Made by a program: the position numbers and the translations under genes
Assembly: GCA_027494035.1 (NCBI GenBank)
Contig: JAOSJQ010000001.1
Span: forward strand, 2,728,001 to 2,792,000
From: UTCFX2 sp002050125
Lineage (GTDB): Bacteria; Chloroflexota; Anaerolineae; Anaerolineales; UBA4823
Direction: 5' to 3'
Length of the DNA stretch: 64,000 nt
The notes under the pieces: model-generated
Database searches by the model: none
Told to the model about the DNA's origin: nothing
Seen by the model: the letters and a program-made list of their open reading frames with translations, nothing else
Part shown: piece by piece, positions 52,282 through 60,782 of the stretch
Numbering within the stretch: position 1 is the first letter of the stretch
How the letters are laid out: each line of letters begins with the position of its first letter

Positions 52282-53988
52282 ATGAAAAGACCCGAAATCT
52301 CGAAGAAGCAGTTGGAAAAAACCCATCCAGCCATCCCCGAGGCGTACAACCAGCTTCAACAGGGGCGCATCAGCCGGCGCGAGTTCATTCAATTCGCGAC
52401 CCTGCTGGGGCTTTCAGCGGGCGCGGCGGCGGTAGCCGCAAGCTGCGCCCAGCCGCCCGCCCCCACCGTTGCGCCGCCGGCTGCGGTCGCGACCCAGGCG
52501 CCGGCGGTCACCGAAGCGGTGGCGAAGATCACCCGCGGCGGCACGTTCACCCGCGCCATGGAATTGCAGCAGATCGACCACCCGGCGCGCTTTTCCTGGG
52601 TGCAGCAGGCGAACGTGGTGCGCCACGTGGCGGAATACCTGACCGAAACCGGTCCCGATAACATCACCCGCCCGTACCTGCTCGATAAATGGGAAGCCAG
52701 CGACGACGTCAAGACCTGGACGCTCTACCTGCGCAAGGATGTCAAGTTCAACAACGGCGACCCGTTCAACGCCGACGACGTGATGTTCAACTTCGAGCAG
52801 TGGCTGAACCCCGATGTCGGTTCGTCGATGATCAGCCAGCTCTCCTACCTGCGCGGCATGCAGGACGTGGAAAGGGTGGACGATTACACCATCCGCCTGC
52901 ACCTGCAGGATGCCAACATCGGCGTGCCGGAGCACCTGTTCCACTACCCCGCCAACATCGTCCACCGCAGCTTCGAGGGCGACTTCATCAAGCAGCCGAT
53001 CGGCACCGGTCCGTTCACGCTGGACGAATACACCGAAGCCGAGCGGGCGGTGTTGAAGCGCCGCAACGATTACTACCGCAAGGGCGAAGACGGCGATCTG
53101 TTGCCGTACCTGGACGAGATCATCTACGTCTCGATGTCGAAGGACGCCGCGGTCGCCGCGGTGCAGTCCGGGCAGGTGGATGCCACCTACCAGCCGCGCG
53201 CCAGCGACTGGATGGCGCTCAAAGACATGCCCAACATGCAGGTGCTGGTCGCGCCGACCGCGGTGACCTCCGTGCTGCGCATGCGCGTGGACGTGGATCC
53301 CTGGACCGACGTGCGCGTGCGCAACGCCCTCAAGATGTCGCAGGACCGCGAGAAGATCTTGCAGCTCGGCTACTACGGGCAGGGCGACCTGGGCATCGAC
53401 GCCCACATCGCGCCGGTGCACCCCGAATACTGCAAAAAGCCGATCCCGAAGTACGATCCGGAGCAGGCGAAGGCGCTGCTGGCGGAAGCCGGACACCCGA
53501 ACGGCATCAAGGTCACGCTGGCGACCAAGAACGACCTGGAAGAGCCCGAAGTGGCTGCGGCGCTCAAAGAGCAAGCCGCCGTCTCCGGCATCGACATCAC
53601 GCTGGACATCACCGAGCCGGGCGGCTACTGGGATCGTTGGACCGAGGTGGACCTGGGGCTGACCTCCTGGACGCACCGCCCGCTGGGCACGCAGACGCTG
53701 CGCCTGGGCTACACTTCCGACGCCAACGGCGTGCCGGGCGAGTGGAACGAGACCCGCTGGGTGGACAAGGAATTCGAAGGGCTGCTCTCGGAGGCGGAAG
53801 CCACCCTCGACGTGGAAGCGCGCACCCAGATCATGTGCAAAATCGAGGACATCTTCTGGGAGCGGGGTCCCATCGGCATCGCCTACTGGAAGAGCGTCTG
53901 GAACATCGTTCCAAAGACGTTCAAGAACATCGCTGCGCACCCCACCGAGTATGACCTGCTGACCGATGTCTGGAAGGAAAAGGCATAA
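52282..53988 (+). CDS. ABC transporter substrate-binding protein, peptide/opine/nickel type (SBP family 5)
   Basis: A 568-residue binding protein. The N-terminus has a twin-arginine-like signal, 'SRREFIQFATLLGLSAGAAAVAASC' region, with RR at 32-33 and the lipobox Cys at 55, so it is probably exported folded and lipid-anchored. The family start 'GTFTRAMELQQIDHPARFSW', 'YLLDKWEASDDVKTWTLYLRKDVKFNNGDPFNADDV' and 'IGTGPFTLDEYTEAERAVLKRRNDYYR' are typical of DppA/OppA-like proteins. AGGAGG precedes the start. It follows an MttB gene and precedes the permeases, so the ligand may be a methylated amine or betaine rather than a peptide; this is inference. Confidence 0.92.
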   Translation: MKRPEISKKQLEKTHPAIPEAYNQLQQGRISRREFIQFATLLGLSAGAAAVAASCAQPPAPTVAPPAAVATQAPAVTEAVAKITRGGTFTRAMELQQIDHPARFSWVQQANVVRHVAEYLTETGPDNITRPYLLDKWEASDDVKTWTLYLRKDVKFNNGDPFNADDVMFNFEQWLNPDVGSSMISQLSYLRGMQDVERVDDYTIRLHLQDANIGVPEHLFHYPANIVHRSFEGDFIKQPIGTGPFTLDEYTEAERAVLKRRNDYYRKGEDGDLLPYLDEIIYVSMSKDAAVAAVQSGQVDATYQPRASDWMALKDMPNMQVLVAPTAVTSVLRMRVDVDPWTDVRVRNALKMSQDREKILQLGYYGQGDLGIDAHIAPVHPEYCKKPIPKYDPEQAKALLAEAGHPNGIKVTLATKNDLEEPEVAAALKEQAAVSGIDITLDITEPGGYWDRWTEVDLGLTSWTHRPLGTQTLRLGYTSDANGVPGEWNETRWVDKEFEGLLSEAEATLDVEARTQIMCKIEDIFWERGPIGIAYWKSVWNIVPKTFKNIAAHPTEYDLLTDVWKEKA

Positions 53989-54064
53989 CTTTGTTCGCTG
54001 CGCACAGCCGCCGGCTCCGGCGGGCGGCTGTGCGCCTCACCATTTGAATACCCGGAGCAGATGA

Positions 54065-55363
54065 ATGGCTCGATTTCTCATCCGCAGCCTGGTCTCGACG
54101 ATCGTGACCATGCTGCTCGTCTCGATCACCCTGTTCGCTTTACTCGAAGTGGGCAGCGGCGACATCGCCCTCAAGCTCCTGGGGGTTTTCTCCACCGAGG
54201 CGCAGCGCGCCTCCTACCGTAAACAGCTTGGCTTGGACCGCGCCGCCTGGCTGCGCTACGTGGACTGGCTGGCTGGCACCGATTGGCAGGTGAGCCGTTT
54301 GCTCGACCACCCGATGGTGGTGGTGGCAAACCCGCAGACGGGTGAGCCGGAATGGTGGTTGAGCGTGAACGGCGAGCTGACCCGTTACAAGATGGTCTCC
54401 GGCGAGATGATAGCGCTCGTGCGCCAGCCGGATGGCTCCGCCGCACAGCGACCGGTCGAGGTGAACTGGACGACCGACGAGTTTGGCAACCAGGTTTTCT
54501 GGGGGCTGGATTCGCGCAACAACGCCACCAAATGGGTGCGGGGCGGCGGCGAAGTGCTTTACCTGCGCAGCAAGACCGGCTTTAGCGAGGTGCCCGAGGG
54601 TCCTGTCGAATACGTCCCGCTGCGGCGCGGGCTGCTGCGCGGCGACCCGGGGGTTTCGCTCCAATTTGGACGCCCGGTGGGGACGATGCTGCTGCCGCGC
54701 ATCCGCAATACGCTCATCCTGGCTGGGGCGGCGTTCCTGGTGGTGATGCCGCTGGCGCTCTTTCTGGGCGCGCTCGCCGGGATCAACGAGGGCAAGCCGC
54801 TCGACCGCATCATCTCGATCACCAGCCTGGGCGCCACCGCCACCCCCGAATTCGTGACCGGCATCTTCCTGATCCTGATCTTTGGCATCTGGTTGAAAAT
54901 ACTGCCGGCGGTGGCGGTCTTTTTGACGCCCAACGCGATTTTCGACAACCCTAAGCTGTTGATTCTGCCGGTGCTCACGCTGACCGCGGTGGAATTGGGC
55001 TACGTGGCGCGCATGACCCGCGCCAGCATGGTGGAAGTGATGAGCGCCCCTTACATTCGCACGGCGATCATCAAGGGCATGCCCAAACGGCGGGTGGTGC
55101 TGAACCATGCGGTGCGCAACGCGCTCATGGCGCCGATCACGATCATCATGCTGCACGTCAACTGGCTGATCGGCGGGGTGGTGGTCGTGGAGGTGATCTT
55201 CGGCTACCCGGGGCTGGGGAAGTACATCTACGACGCGGCGATCTTTGGCGATTACAACGCGGTCGAAGCCGCCGCGATGGTCACCGTGTTGATCGCCGTG
55301 GCGACCCGGCTGGCGGGCGACCTGGCGTACACCTATCTGAACCCGCGCATCCGCTTTAGCTGA
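54065..55363 (+). CDS. ABC transporter permease, DppB/OppB type
   Basis: A 432-residue permease. The N-terminal membrane segment is followed by a long extracellular loop of about 170 residues (residues 50-215), larger than usual for DppB, then the five-segment permease core with the EAA-like loop 'LGYVARMTRASMVEVMSAPYIRTAIIKGMPKRRVVLNHAVRNAL', which docks on the ATPase. It is located in the importer operon, 76 bases after the binding protein gene. Confidence 0.93.
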   Translation: MARFLIRSLVSTIVTMLLVSITLFALLEVGSGDIALKLLGVFSTEAQRASYRKQLGLDRAAWLRYVDWLAGTDWQVSRLLDHPMVVVANPQTGEPEWWLSVNGELTRYKMVSGEMIALVRQPDGSAAQRPVEVNWTTDEFGNQVFWGLDSRNNATKWVRGGGEVLYLRSKTGFSEVPEGPVEYVPLRRGLLRGDPGVSLQFGRPVGTMLLPRIRNTLILAGAAFLVVMPLALFLGALAGINEGKPLDRIISITSLGATATPEFVTGIFLILIFGIWLKILPAVAVFLTPNAIFDNPKLLILPVLTLTAVELGYVARMTRASMVEVMSAPYIRTAIIKGMPKRRVVLNHAVRNALMAPITIIMLHVNWLIGGVVVVEVIFGYPGLGKYIYDAAIFGDYNAVEAAAMVTVLIAVATRLAGDLAYTYLNPRIRFS

Positions 55364-55382
55364 GAAAGGAGGGACGGCGCAC

Positions 55383-56321
55383 ATGACGACTGCTACTGTT
55401 GACGATTTGAAAAGCTCCGCCGCCTCCCAGCCGGGCTTCTGGACCCGGCTGCGCAAAGCGTTGGGGATCGTTTTTGCCTCGCGCGTGGCGACGGTCGGGC
55501 TGGGGATTGTCGCCTTCTGGCTGATTGTTGCGGTTATTTCGCTTTTCTGGACGCCCTACCCGCCAAACGCCCAGTTGTTCGATCAGCACCTGCCGCCGAA
55601 CTCGGTCAACTGGCTCGGCACGGACAACATGGGGCGCGATTCGCTTTCGCGCCTGATGGCTGGCACCCAGGTGATCCTGCTCAAAACGCGCCTGCCGGTG
55701 GGCGATAAGACGGTGCCCTTCCCGATCGGGGTGGCGCTGTGGGGCGTGATCGGCTCGCTGCTGATCGGCACGTTCCTGGGGGTCAACGCTGGTTACCGCG
55801 GCGGGCGCACCGATCAGACCAGCATGCAGTTCCTGGACGCGCTGATCGCGTTTCCGCAGATCGTGTTGTACTTGGTGGTGATCTCGGCGCTGGGGCAGGG
55901 CGACCTGGTGGTGATCCTGGCGATCACGGTCACCGGCGCGCCCGGCGTGGCGCGGCTGGCGCGCAGCCTGACGCTGGACATCAAAACGCGCGATTACATC
56001 CGCGCGGCGGAGACGCGCGGCGAGAGCAAGTGGTTTATCATGCTGCGCGAGATCCTGCCAAACGCCCGCGGTCCCTTGCTGGTGGACGCGATGCTGCGGG
56101 TGGGTTATGCGATTTTCGCCATCGGCACGCTGGGCTTCCTGGGGATCGGTTTGCCCCCACCCGACCCCGACTGGGGCAGCATGGTGAACGAAGCGCGGCG
56201 CAACATCTTCGCCAGCCCCTTCCCGGTGATCTGGCCCTCGCTGGCGATCGCCAGCCTGGTGATCGGGCTGAACTTGTTCGCCGACGGTCTGCGCGAAGAG
56301 CTGACCCGCTATCAGAGGTAG
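55383..56321 (+). CDS. ABC transporter permease, DppC/OppC type
   Basis: A 312-residue permease. The cytoplasmic N-terminus and first segment lead into 'WLGTDNMGRDSLSRLMAGTQVILL', a DppC hallmark, and the EAA loop 'RSLTLDIKTRDYIRAAETRGESKWFIMLREILPNARGPL'. It pairs with the DppB-like subunit and lies 19 bases after it. It ends with TAG, showing that TAG is an ordinary stop here. Confidence 0.93.
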   Translation: MTTATVDDLKSSAASQPGFWTRLRKALGIVFASRVATVGLGIVAFWLIVAVISLFWTPYPPNAQLFDQHLPPNSVNWLGTDNMGRDSLSRLMAGTQVILLKTRLPVGDKTVPFPIGVALWGVIGSLLIGTFLGVNAGYRGGRTDQTSMQFLDALIAFPQIVLYLVVISALGQGDLVVILAITVTGAPGVARLARSLTLDIKTRDYIRAAETRGESKWFIMLREILPNARGPLLVDAMLRVGYAIFAIGTLGFLGIGLPPPDPDWGSMVNEARRNIFASPFPVIWPSLAIASLVIGLNLFADGLREELTRYQR

Positions 56322-56330
56322 AAGGAAGCC

Positions 56331-58463
56331 ATGTTTCCTACACAGAGCATTGATCGGACTGCCCCGCCGGTTTTGAAGATCGAAGACCTGGCGGTGGCTT
56401 ACAAAGTGCGCGGCGGCGAAGTGGAGGCGGTGCAGAACGTCTCGTTCGAGATTCACCGCGGCGAATCGCACGGCATTGTGGGAGAATCGGGCTGCGGCAA
56501 GAGCACGGTCGCCTGGGCGATTGTCAATTTCCTGGGCGAAAACGGCTATGTCAAGCGCGGCAGCATCAAGTTTCAGGGGCAGGACCTGGTGGGCAAGCGC
56601 GGCGAGGAGCTGCGCAAACTGCGCGGCGATCAGATCGCGATGGTCTATCAGGACCCGATGCAGGCGCTCAACCCGGCGATGAAGCTGGGGAATCAGCTCA
56701 AGGAGGTGCTCACGGTGCACCGCGGCTTGAGCGACGAGGCAGCCCGCGGGCGCGCGGTGGAGATGCTGCGCCGCGTGTACATGCCCGACCCCGAAAACGT
56801 GATGGAGCGCTATCCGCACCAGATCTCGGGCGGGCAGCAGCAGCGCGTGGTGATCGCCATGGCGCTGCTCAACAACCCGGCGCTGCTGATCATGGACGAG
56901 CCGACCACCGCCCTGGACGTGACCGTAGAAGCCGCGGTGCTCGATTTGATCGCCGATCTGCGCCGCGATTTCGACACCGCGATCATGTACATCACGCACA
57001 ATATGGGCGTGGTGGCGCGCGTCACCTCCACGGTGGGGGTGATGTACGCCGGCGAGATGGTGGAGCGCGGTCCCGTCGAGCAGATCTTTGCGCGCCCGCG
57101 CCACCCGTACACGCAGGGTTTGCTGCGGGCGATCCCGCGCGTGGGAAGCACTAAAAGCGCCAGCGTGCTTTACCCGATCCGCGGGCGGGTGCCTCCGCCC
57201 GACCAGCGTCCGAGCGGCTGCGTCTTCTCGCCGCGCTGCGATTACGTGCGCGAGCGCTGCCGCGCCGAACGCCCCGCGCTGCGCCCGATCCCCGGGACGG
57301 ATATGCAGGTGCGCTGCCATTTCGCCGAGGAGATCGACCCGGCGCTGTGGCAGCCGGCGGAGGACATGGAACTGCCGCAACTGGCGCCAGCGCAGGAGGA
57401 CGGCGAGCCGATCCTGGAATTGGACGGGCTGCGCAAATATTACGAAGTGCGCGGTAATACGCTCAAAGACGTGCTGGGTCTGGGTGAAAAGCGCTACGTC
57501 AAGGCGGTCGAGGACGCCACGTTCAAGGTGCCAAAGGGCAAGACCCTGGGGATCGTGGGCGAATCGGGCTGCGGCAAGAGCACGCTGATCAAGACCATCA
57601 TCGGGCTGGAAGAGGCGACGAGCGGCACGGGGCGCTATCTGGGTTTCGACATCACCAAGAACATCGCGCGGCGCGGTCTCGAGCTGATCGAGGAGCTGCA
57701 GATGGTCTTTCAGAACCCCGATTCGACCATGAACCCTTCCTATTCGGTCGGTCAGCAGATCGAGCGCCCGCTGCGGCGCTTCAAGACCGTGCCAAAGGAG
57801 CAGGTGCGCAGCGAGGTGGTGCGGCTGCTCAATGCGATGCGCCTGAGCGAAGCCTACTACGACCGGCTGCCGCGCCAGCTCAGCGGCGGCGAGAAGCAGC
57901 GCGTTGGGATCGCGCGGGCGCTGGCGAGCCACCCCGAGCTGGTGCTGTGCGACGAGCCGGTGAGCGCGCTGGACGTTTCGGTGCAGGCAGCCATCCTGAA
58001 CCTGTTGATCGACGTGCAGCGCGAGTTCAACACCACGCTGCTCTTCATCGCTCACGACCTGAGCGTGGTGCGCTTCTTCTCGGATTACGTGGCGGTGATG
58101 TACCTGGGGCAGATCATGGACATCGGTCCGGCGGAGTCGATCTATCTGCCGCCGTCCCACCCCTACACCGAAGCGCTGCTCTCCGCCGCGCCGATCCCCG
58201 ACCCGACCGCCCAGCAAAAGCGCATCCGGCTGGAGGGCACGGTGCCGAGCGCGATCAACCCGCCCTCGGGCTGCCGCTTCCACACGCGCTGTCCGCGGCG
58301 GGCGCTGCTGCCCGACCCCGAAATCTGCAAGACCACCCCGCCCTGGCGCGACGCCGGCAACGGGCACCGCATCTTCTGCCACCACACCCTCGAGACGCTG
58401 CGCAGCTTCGATCCGGTGTTCGCCGCCAAGAATGAGCCGCCGGCGGACGCGGGTTTGGGTTGA
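56331..58463 (+). CDS. Fused two-domain ABC ATPase (DppD-DppF type)
   Basis: A 710-residue protein with two complete nucleotide-binding domains. The first has Walker A 'GESGCGKST' (51-59), the signature 'ISGGQQQRV' and Walker B 'LLIMDEPTTALD'; it closes with the Cys-rich 'GCVFSPRCDYVRERC' of DppD-like ATPases. The second has Walker A 'GESGCGKST' (410-418), 'LSGGEKQRV', 'LVLCDEPVSALD' and again 'GCRFHTRCPRRALLPDPEIC'. In most bacteria these are two genes. The Cys-rich tails often hold an iron-sulphur cluster or metal. AAGGAAG precedes the ATG, 9 bases after the permease gene. Confidence 0.94.
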   Translation: MFPTQSIDRTAPPVLKIEDLAVAYKVRGGEVEAVQNVSFEIHRGESHGIVGESGCGKSTVAWAIVNFLGENGYVKRGSIKFQGQDLVGKRGEELRKLRGDQIAMVYQDPMQALNPAMKLGNQLKEVLTVHRGLSDEAARGRAVEMLRRVYMPDPENVMERYPHQISGGQQQRVVIAMALLNNPALLIMDEPTTALDVTVEAAVLDLIADLRRDFDTAIMYITHNMGVVARVTSTVGVMYAGEMVERGPVEQIFARPRHPYTQGLLRAIPRVGSTKSASVLYPIRGRVPPPDQRPSGCVFSPRCDYVRERCRAERPALRPIPGTDMQVRCHFAEEIDPALWQPAEDMELPQLAPAQEDGEPILELDGLRKYYEVRGNTLKDVLGLGEKRYVKAVEDATFKVPKGKTLGIVGESGCGKSTLIKTIIGLEEATSGTGRYLGFDITKNIARRGLELIEELQMVFQNPDSTMNPSYSVGQQIERPLRRFKTVPKEQVRSEVVRLLNAMRLSEAYYDRLPRQLSGGEKQRVGIARALASHPELVLCDEPVSALDVSVQAAILNLLIDVQREFNTTLLFIAHDLSVVRFFSDYVAVMYLGQIMDIGPAESIYLPPSHPYTEALLSAAPIPDPTAQQKRIRLEGTVPSAINPPSGCRFHTRCPRRALLPDPEICKTTPPWRDAGNGHRIFCHHTLETLRSFDPVFAAKNEPPADAGLG

Positions 58464-58500
58464 TTCAAAAAAATAACACTTTGAAAAAAAGGATGCCGCG

Positions 58501-59160
58501 ATGCTTGTAAAAGATTGTATGGTGCGCCACCCGATTTTGATCCCCCCTTCTATGCGGGCGCAGGAAGTCGAGCGGATCATGGCGGAGAACAACATCCGCC
58601 ACCTGCCGGTCGTGACGAGCGGCAAACGCCTGGCAGGGTTGATGACCCGCCAGCGGCTCGCGCTCAACCCGGCGGATATGAGCAGCCTGAACGTGTGGGA
58701 GATTTCGCGCTATCTCTCCGGGTTGAAGGTGCAGGATTTGATGATCGGTGCGCCGGACGTGATCACGATCACGCCCGACCGCACGATCGAGCGGGCGGCG
58801 AAGATCATGTCCGAGCGCAAGATCGGCTGTCTGCCGGTGGTGGAGGACGGCGGCGTGGTGGTCGGAATCCTGACCGAGATCGATCTGCTCAACGCCTTTC
58901 AAGCCATGCTGGGGCTGCCCTCCGAAGGGGTGCGCGTGACGATGCGCATGCCCGACCGCCGCGGCGAGTTCATCAAGCTGGCGGCGGTGATGATCGAGCA
59001 CGGCTGGGGCATCATGGGGATCGGCAGTTTCCCCTCGCCGCGCAACCCGGGTTTCTACGACGTGGTGGTCAAAGTGCAGGGCTGCACGCTCGACGAGGTG
59101 CGCGAGGCGGTGAGCGCGGTGCCTGGACACTCCATCGTGGACATCCGCGAAGTCGCGTGA
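58501..59160 (+). CDS. CBS-domain pair protein with C-terminal ACT-like domain (AcuB-like)
   Basis: A 219-residue protein. Two CBS domains (about 1-60 'DCMVRHPILIPPSMRAQEVERIMAENNIRHLPVV' and 77-135 'DLMIGAPDVITITPDRTIERAAKIMSERKIGCLPVV') bind adenine nucleotides. The C-terminal 80 residues ('VRVTMRMPDRRGEFIKLAAVMIEHGWGIMGIGSFPSP') resemble an ACT domain. AcuB-type proteins regulate acetoin or acyl-CoA metabolism. It is the last gene of the importer operon, next to the acyl-CoA synthetase, and may sense the energy state for the pathway. Confidence 0.88.
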   Translation: MLVKDCMVRHPILIPPSMRAQEVERIMAENNIRHLPVVTSGKRLAGLMTRQRLALNPADMSSLNVWEISRYLSGLKVQDLMIGAPDVITITPDRTIERAAKIMSERKIGCLPVVEDGGVVVGILTEIDLLNAFQAMLGLPSEGVRVTMRMPDRRGEFIKLAAVMIEHGWGIMGIGSFPSPRNPGFYDVVVKVQGCTLDEVREAVSAVPGHSIVDIREVA

Positions 59161-59216
59161 GCTTATTTAGCGTTCTCTGTAGTTAATTGCTGAAAGCTTG
59201 TGCGGGGGCGATGCTC

Positions 59217-59275
59217 TTACCCCACCCTGCCCTCCCCAAATCGAGCGAAAAAACCGCTCGATTTGGGGAGGGTTA
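59217..59275. repeat. Dispersed palindromic repeat between convergent genes
   Basis: TTACCCCACCCTGCCCTCCCCAAATCGAGCG pairs with CGCTCGATTTGGGGAGGG around AAAAAAC. It separates the convergent CBS and MttB genes and could serve as a bidirectional terminator. Confidence 0.8.
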
Positions 59276-59302
59276 GCTTATTATTTCACTACATCTGACT
59301 TT

Positions 59303-60751
59303 TTAGCCGGCGTTCCGGCGCGCCAAGACTTGCGCGATCGCCTGCTCGACCGGCGCCTCCAGCGGCGGGGTCTGGTGCTGCGCCAGGATCTTCTTGGCGT
59401 GGGCGTTGGCGCGGGCGTACATATCCAGCCCGCCCGCCTTCTTCCATATTTCGTAGCGTTTGCGGTCGATCAGCGCCGGCTGCCACTGGTGCTGGCGGAA
59501 AAGCTCGAAGGTGGATTCGTCGGCGAGGAAGCCGCCCCCCGGGCGCACACGCCCGATCACGTCCAGCAACAGCGTTTCGGGGTTCACCGGCACGCCCTCC
59601 AGGAAGCGGCGGGTCATCGAGATGATCTCGTCGGCAATGACCAGCATCTCCATCGACGAAGTCGAACCGTACTCCATGTAAGCCACGTCGTGGTTGAGCG
59701 TGCAGCGCGCCAGGAAAGCGCTCATGATCGAGAAGGTGGCTTCGATGCCCGCCTGGGTGTCCACCACTTTGCTGTCGGTGGCGCCGGCGTAGCCCCACAC
59801 GGGCAGGTTGTAAAAGCGCGCCAGGTCGCTCCAGGCAGCCATCCCCAGGCTCCATTCGGGCGAGCCGTAGCTCACGATGGTGGTTTTCATGTCGAGCGCG
59901 GCGGTGTTCATGCCGTAGAGGTAGGGCGTCCCGGGGCGCACGAGCTGGGCGATGATCAGCCCGATCAGTGTTTCGGCGTTGCCGACCGCCAGCGCGCCCG
60001 CCAGCGTGATCGGTCCGCCGCCGCCCGGGTTGGGCGAGGGCAGGTAGGCGCAGGGGATGCCGCGCTCGGCGCAGAAGATCAGGTTCTGCAGCGAGACTTC
60101 GGGGATGAGCAGCGGGGAAATCGGCTCGGCGTAGAGCAGCAGGAAGGGTTTTTCGCGCAGCGCCGCCTCGCCGCCGGCGACCGCCGACGCGATCGCGTAA
60201 ATGTCCTGCATGTCCTCACGCCGCTGGGCGGTATAGACCAGCGGCTTGACCGTGCCGCGGATCATGCGCACAAACTCGCGCACATAGGCGTCGGCGACCG
60301 GCACGTCCCCCGGCACGCCCATCGACATCACGAAATCGATGTTGTCGAGCGCGTCCGCCAGGCGGGCGATATTTTCCACGTCCTGAGCGACCGGCGTGCG
60401 CCGCTCTCCAGTTTCGAGGTCAAAGGTGAAGATCGTGTCGGAGCCGGTGCCGAAATAGACCTTGCCCAGTTCGAGCGGCAGCGTGAGCTGCCCCAGACGG
60501 TTGAACATCGGGATGCGCGAGGGCGCTTTGGCGAGGGCGTCGGTCGCCAGGCTCTCGGGGATTTTGAGCCGCCCGTCCGATTCCCAGGCGCCCGCGTCGA
60601 GCAGCAGTTGGCGCCCTTGCGGGTCTTGCATCTCCACGCCGATCTGGGCGAAGATTTGCAGCGTGGCGTTGTGGATTCCGCGGATTTGTTCGTCCGAGAG
60701 GACGCGGATCGAGGGGGAAAGCGTGGCAGGGTGGATTTGACGGGTCATCAT
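59303..60751 (-). CDS. MttB-family (trimethylamine methyltransferase-like) protein, intact
   Basis: A 482-residue protein of the MttB superfamily. Landmarks are 'GSDTIFTFDLETGERRTPVAQDVENIARLADALDNIDFVMSMGVPGDVP', 'NPGGGGPITLAGALAVGNAETLIGLIIAQLVRPGTPYLYG' and 'YGSPEWSLGMAAWSDLARFYNLPVWGYAGATDSKVVDTQAG'. No in-frame TAG codon exists, so it is a non-pyrrolysine member of the kind shown for glycine betaine, proline betaine or carnitine demethylases. These move a methyl group to a Co(I) corrinoid protein; no corrinoid protein gene is in the window. AAAGGA precedes tandem ATGs (60751 and 60748). It follows the acyl-CoA synthetase gene by 31 bases. Confidence 0.88.
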   Translation of the reverse strand: MMTRQIHPATLSPSIRVLSDEQIRGIHNATLQIFAQIGVEMQDPQGRQLLLDAGAWESDGRLKIPESLATDALAKAPSRIPMFNRLGQLTLPLELGKVYFGTGSDTIFTFDLETGERRTPVAQDVENIARLADALDNIDFVMSMGVPGDVPVADAYVREFVRMIRGTVKPLVYTAQRREDMQDIYAIASAVAGGEAALREKPFLLLYAEPISPLLIPEVSLQNLIFCAERGIPCAYLPSPNPGGGGPITLAGALAVGNAETLIGLIIAQLVRPGTPYLYGMNTAALDMKTTIVSYGSPEWSLGMAAWSDLARFYNLPVWGYAGATDSKVVDTQAGIEATFSIMSAFLARCTLNHDVAYMEYGSTSSMEMLVIADEIISMTRRFLEGVPVNPETLLLDVIGRVRPGGGFLADESTFELFRQHQWQPALIDRKRYEIWKKAGGLDMYARANAHAKKILAQHQTPPLEAPVEQAIAQVLARRNAG

Positions 60752-60782
60752 CGTTCCTTTCTGGGGTTGGATTAGTTCATCT

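Noticed and set aside
55356..58667. Very long open frame on the minus strand (over 1100 codons)
   Set aside because: It is antisense to the permease and ATPase genes, which have clear motifs. Its composition (His, Arg, Ala, Gln rich) is the usual shadow of GC-rich genes.
3763..60751. Pyrrolysine coding suggested by an in-frame TAG and MttB-family genes
   Set aside because: Both MttB-family genes lack an internal TAG, and TAG serves as an ordinary stop at several genes (for example 56319-56321 and 44922-44924). The lysin TAG is better explained by mutation, error or readthrough.
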